From Coriobacteriia bacterium (GTDB lineage Bacteria; Actinomycetota; Coriobacteriia; Coriobacteriales; UBA8131): 7,771 nucleotides of DNA. Position numbers and translations under genes: made by a program. The notes under the pieces were generated by a model. It saw nothing but the letters and a program-made list of their open reading frames with translations, did no database searches and was not told the origin of the DNA. The stretch is from contig WRFC01000031.1 in NCBI GenBank assembly GCA_009779015.1, positions 1 through 7,771 on the forward strand, given 5' to 3'. The stretch's first letter is position 1, and each line of letters opens with the position of its first letter. Below, one piece after another: positions 6,834-7,771 of this stretch.

Positions 6834-6862
6834 TTGACATTACTCGTATGACATCCTAACCT
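6834..6862 (+). promoter_or_regulatory. Candidate promoter of the TetR-type regulator gene
   Basis: A perfect TTGACA (6834-6839) is followed, after 17 nt, by TAACCT (6857-6862), a weak 3/6 -10 match. The leader to the start at 6921 would be about 50 nt. A second overlapping option uses ATGACA (6848-6853) with TTTTAT (6873-6878) at a long 19-nt spacing. Confidence 0.5.
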
Positions 6863-6909
6863 AGAGTGCGGGTTTTATTGGGGGCAATGCTATCGCAATT
6901 CCAACTTTC

Positions 6910-6914
6910 GGAGG
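6910..6914 (+). promoter_or_regulatory. Ribosome binding site deciding the regulator start
   Basis: GGAGG ends directly before a TTG at 6915, leaving no spacer, but lies 6 nt before the in-frame TTG at 6921. The latter is the likely start, removing two residues from the longest reading frame. Confidence 0.8.
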
Positions 6915-6920
6915 TTGACA

Positions 6921-7724
6921 TTGTTCTCGTATAAAACGATCGAAGAGACCGCGACCGAGTGGGGTGTGACACCCCGTCACGTCCAATACCTCTGCCGCGA
7001 GGGGCGCATCGAAGGCGCCATCAAGCGGGCCGGCGTCTGGTTTATCCCAGACGACGTGACCAGCCCTCTGAAGAACACGAAATCAGGCGATGAAGGCTTC
7101 AAGTTCGTCGGTACCAAAAAAAAGCTCTTCGACAGCGCCATCAAGCTCTTTGCGCACAAGGGCTACGAGAATGTCTCGATCAGCGATATCGCGGCATCGG
7201 TGGACATCCGGCAGTCTGCCGTCTACAACCATTTCAAGTCCAAGGGCGAGATCCTCGAGACGATCTATGCCTATTACCGCCACTTGCATGAGTCGTACCG
7301 TCCGACCCATGAGAACCTTGAGCCGCTCTTGACCGACGGAAGCGTGGACGACTTTATCAAAAAGGGCATCCACTATGGCTTTGAGTCGGATGTCACCGAT
7401 CAGATGTCAGACATCACCAAGCTCGTCATCCAGCGCGCCGGCACAGACGAGCAGGCCTCTGAGATCTTTAAAAGCCTCTGCCTGAACGAGCGTATCGCCT
7501 TTGTCGAGAGCGGCTTGAACAAGGCCATCGAGGCCGGCACGATCGCCCCCACGAACACGCGCGCGGTCGCCACGCTGGCGGCCTGCGTACGGCTCTTTAG
7601 CCTTTCGCTGACCCTGGGCAGGCCCGAGCCGGTCGGCAGCGAAGAGCAGATCAAGATCCTCGAGGATGAGGACGAGCTCTACGGCCAAATCGCCCAACTC
7701 GTCTGTGCAGCGCAAAACGCCTAA
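6921..7724 (+). CDS. TetR-type regulator with an extra N-terminal excisionase/MerR-like winged helix
   Basis: 267 aa from the TTG at 6921 (see GGAGG at 6910-6914). Two DNA-binding modules are visible. Residues 1-45 (YKTIEETATEWGVTPRHVQYLCREGRI then AGVWFIPDD) resemble the small helix-turn-helix/excisionase-like domain with its wing. After a short linker, residues 65-112 form a TetR N-terminal domain: FDSAIKLFAHKGYENVSISDIA, then VDIRQSAVYNHFKSKGEIL. The remainder (about 113-267) is mostly helical, as in TetR ligand-binding/dimerisation domains, but no specific ligand family was recognised. It probably represses its own gene and perhaps the divergent L,D-transpeptidase gene, with which it shares a 244-nt upstream region; this is inferred from position only. 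A typical TetR protein has 190-220 residues, so the extra length is the N-terminal module. Rare TTG start. Confidence 0.9.
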   Translation: MFSYKTIEETATEWGVTPRHVQYLCREGRIEGAIKRAGVWFIPDDVTSPLKNTKSGDEGFKFVGTKKKLFDSAIKLFAHKGYENVSISDIAASVDIRQSAVYNHFKSKGEILETIYAYYRHLHESYRPTHENLEPLLTDGSVDDFIKKGIHYGFESDVTDQMSDITKLVIQRAGTDEQASEIFKSLCLNERIAFVESGLNKAIEAGTIAPTNTRAVATLAACVRLFSLSLTLGRPEPVGSEEQIKILEDEDELYGQIAQLVCAAQNA

Positions 7725-7741
7725 ACAAGAAAGCCACTGCT

Positions 7742-7771
7742 CTCTCGCGCTCTCGCGCTCTCGCGCTCTCG
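7742..7771. repeat. 8-bp tandem repeat (CTCTCGCG) running off the right edge
   Basis: Three perfect copies (7742-7749, 7750-7757, 7758-7765) and six bases of a fourth, cut by the window end. The array begins 17 nt after the stop codon of the regulator gene. Total length is unknown because it reaches the edge. Confidence 0.9.

Larger units (their letters stand above)
6834..6932 (+). repeat. Imperfect direct repeat over the regulator promoter and start
   Basis: TTGACATT-AC-TCGTAT at 6834-6849 recurs as TTGACATT-GTTC-TCGTAT at 6915-6932, with a 2-nt length difference in the middle. One copy covers the candidate -35 box, the other covers the start codon. It could be paired regulator-binding sites or a chance resemblance. 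Confidence 0.4.

Noticed and set aside
1..7771. CRISPR array, insertion sequence, tRNA/rRNA or phage genes
   Set aside because: Both strands were read for spaced repeats, transposase-like proteins and tRNA-like stems; none was seen. The repeats present are short tandem or coding repeats without CRISPR spacing.

Overview
The window looks like ordinary chromosomal DNA from a high-GC Gram-positive bacterium (GC judged by eye at about 60%, not computed). A Tat-type lipoprotein signal on a solute-binding protein, an L,D-transpeptidase with peptidoglycan-binding domains, and a possible leaderless promoter-start arrangement would fit an actinobacterium, perhaps of the class Coriobacteriia. That placement is an inference; no 16S or other marker gene is present.

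Layout. From the left edge to about 5.08 kb, everything is on the minus strand and forms one oligopeptide/dipeptide ABC transporter operon in canonical order, transcribed right to left: oppA (lipoprotein binding protein, start 5077), oppB and oppC (permeases), oppD (first ATPase) and the first 37 codons of oppF (second ATPase, cut by the window edge). oppB-oppC-oppD-oppF are packed with gaps or overlaps of 3 nt, 1 nt and 8 nt, so they are almost certainly co-transcribed and translationally coupled. oppA is set apart by a 171-nt gap that contains a perfect 9-bp stem-loop. Such a gap commonly lets the binding protein be made in excess over the membrane components. A plausible promoter for the operon lies about 130-160 nt upstream of oppA, just after the preceding gene.

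Upstream of oppA and on the same strand (5252-6676) is a membrane-anchored L,D-transpeptidase of the YkuD family with two apparent peptidoglycan-binding_4-like regions. Its only good start codon lies just after a perfect TATAAT box with no Shine-Dalgarno sequence, suggesting leaderless translation. A 244-nt divergent intergenic region with several inverted and direct repeats separates it from a plus-strand regulator (6921-7724) that joins an excisionase/MerR-like winged helix to a TetR-type DNA-binding domain. The window ends inside an 8-bp tandem repeat.

Together the genes suggest a cell-envelope/peptide-uptake neighbourhood: a peptide importer, a cell-wall cross-linking enzyme, and a regulator sharing the enzyme's upstream region. 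No mobile element, CRISPR array, RNA gene or clearly unprecedented system was found. The most unusual items are the two-HTH regulator, the repeat-built Gly/Ala tail on OppD, and the possible leaderless start.
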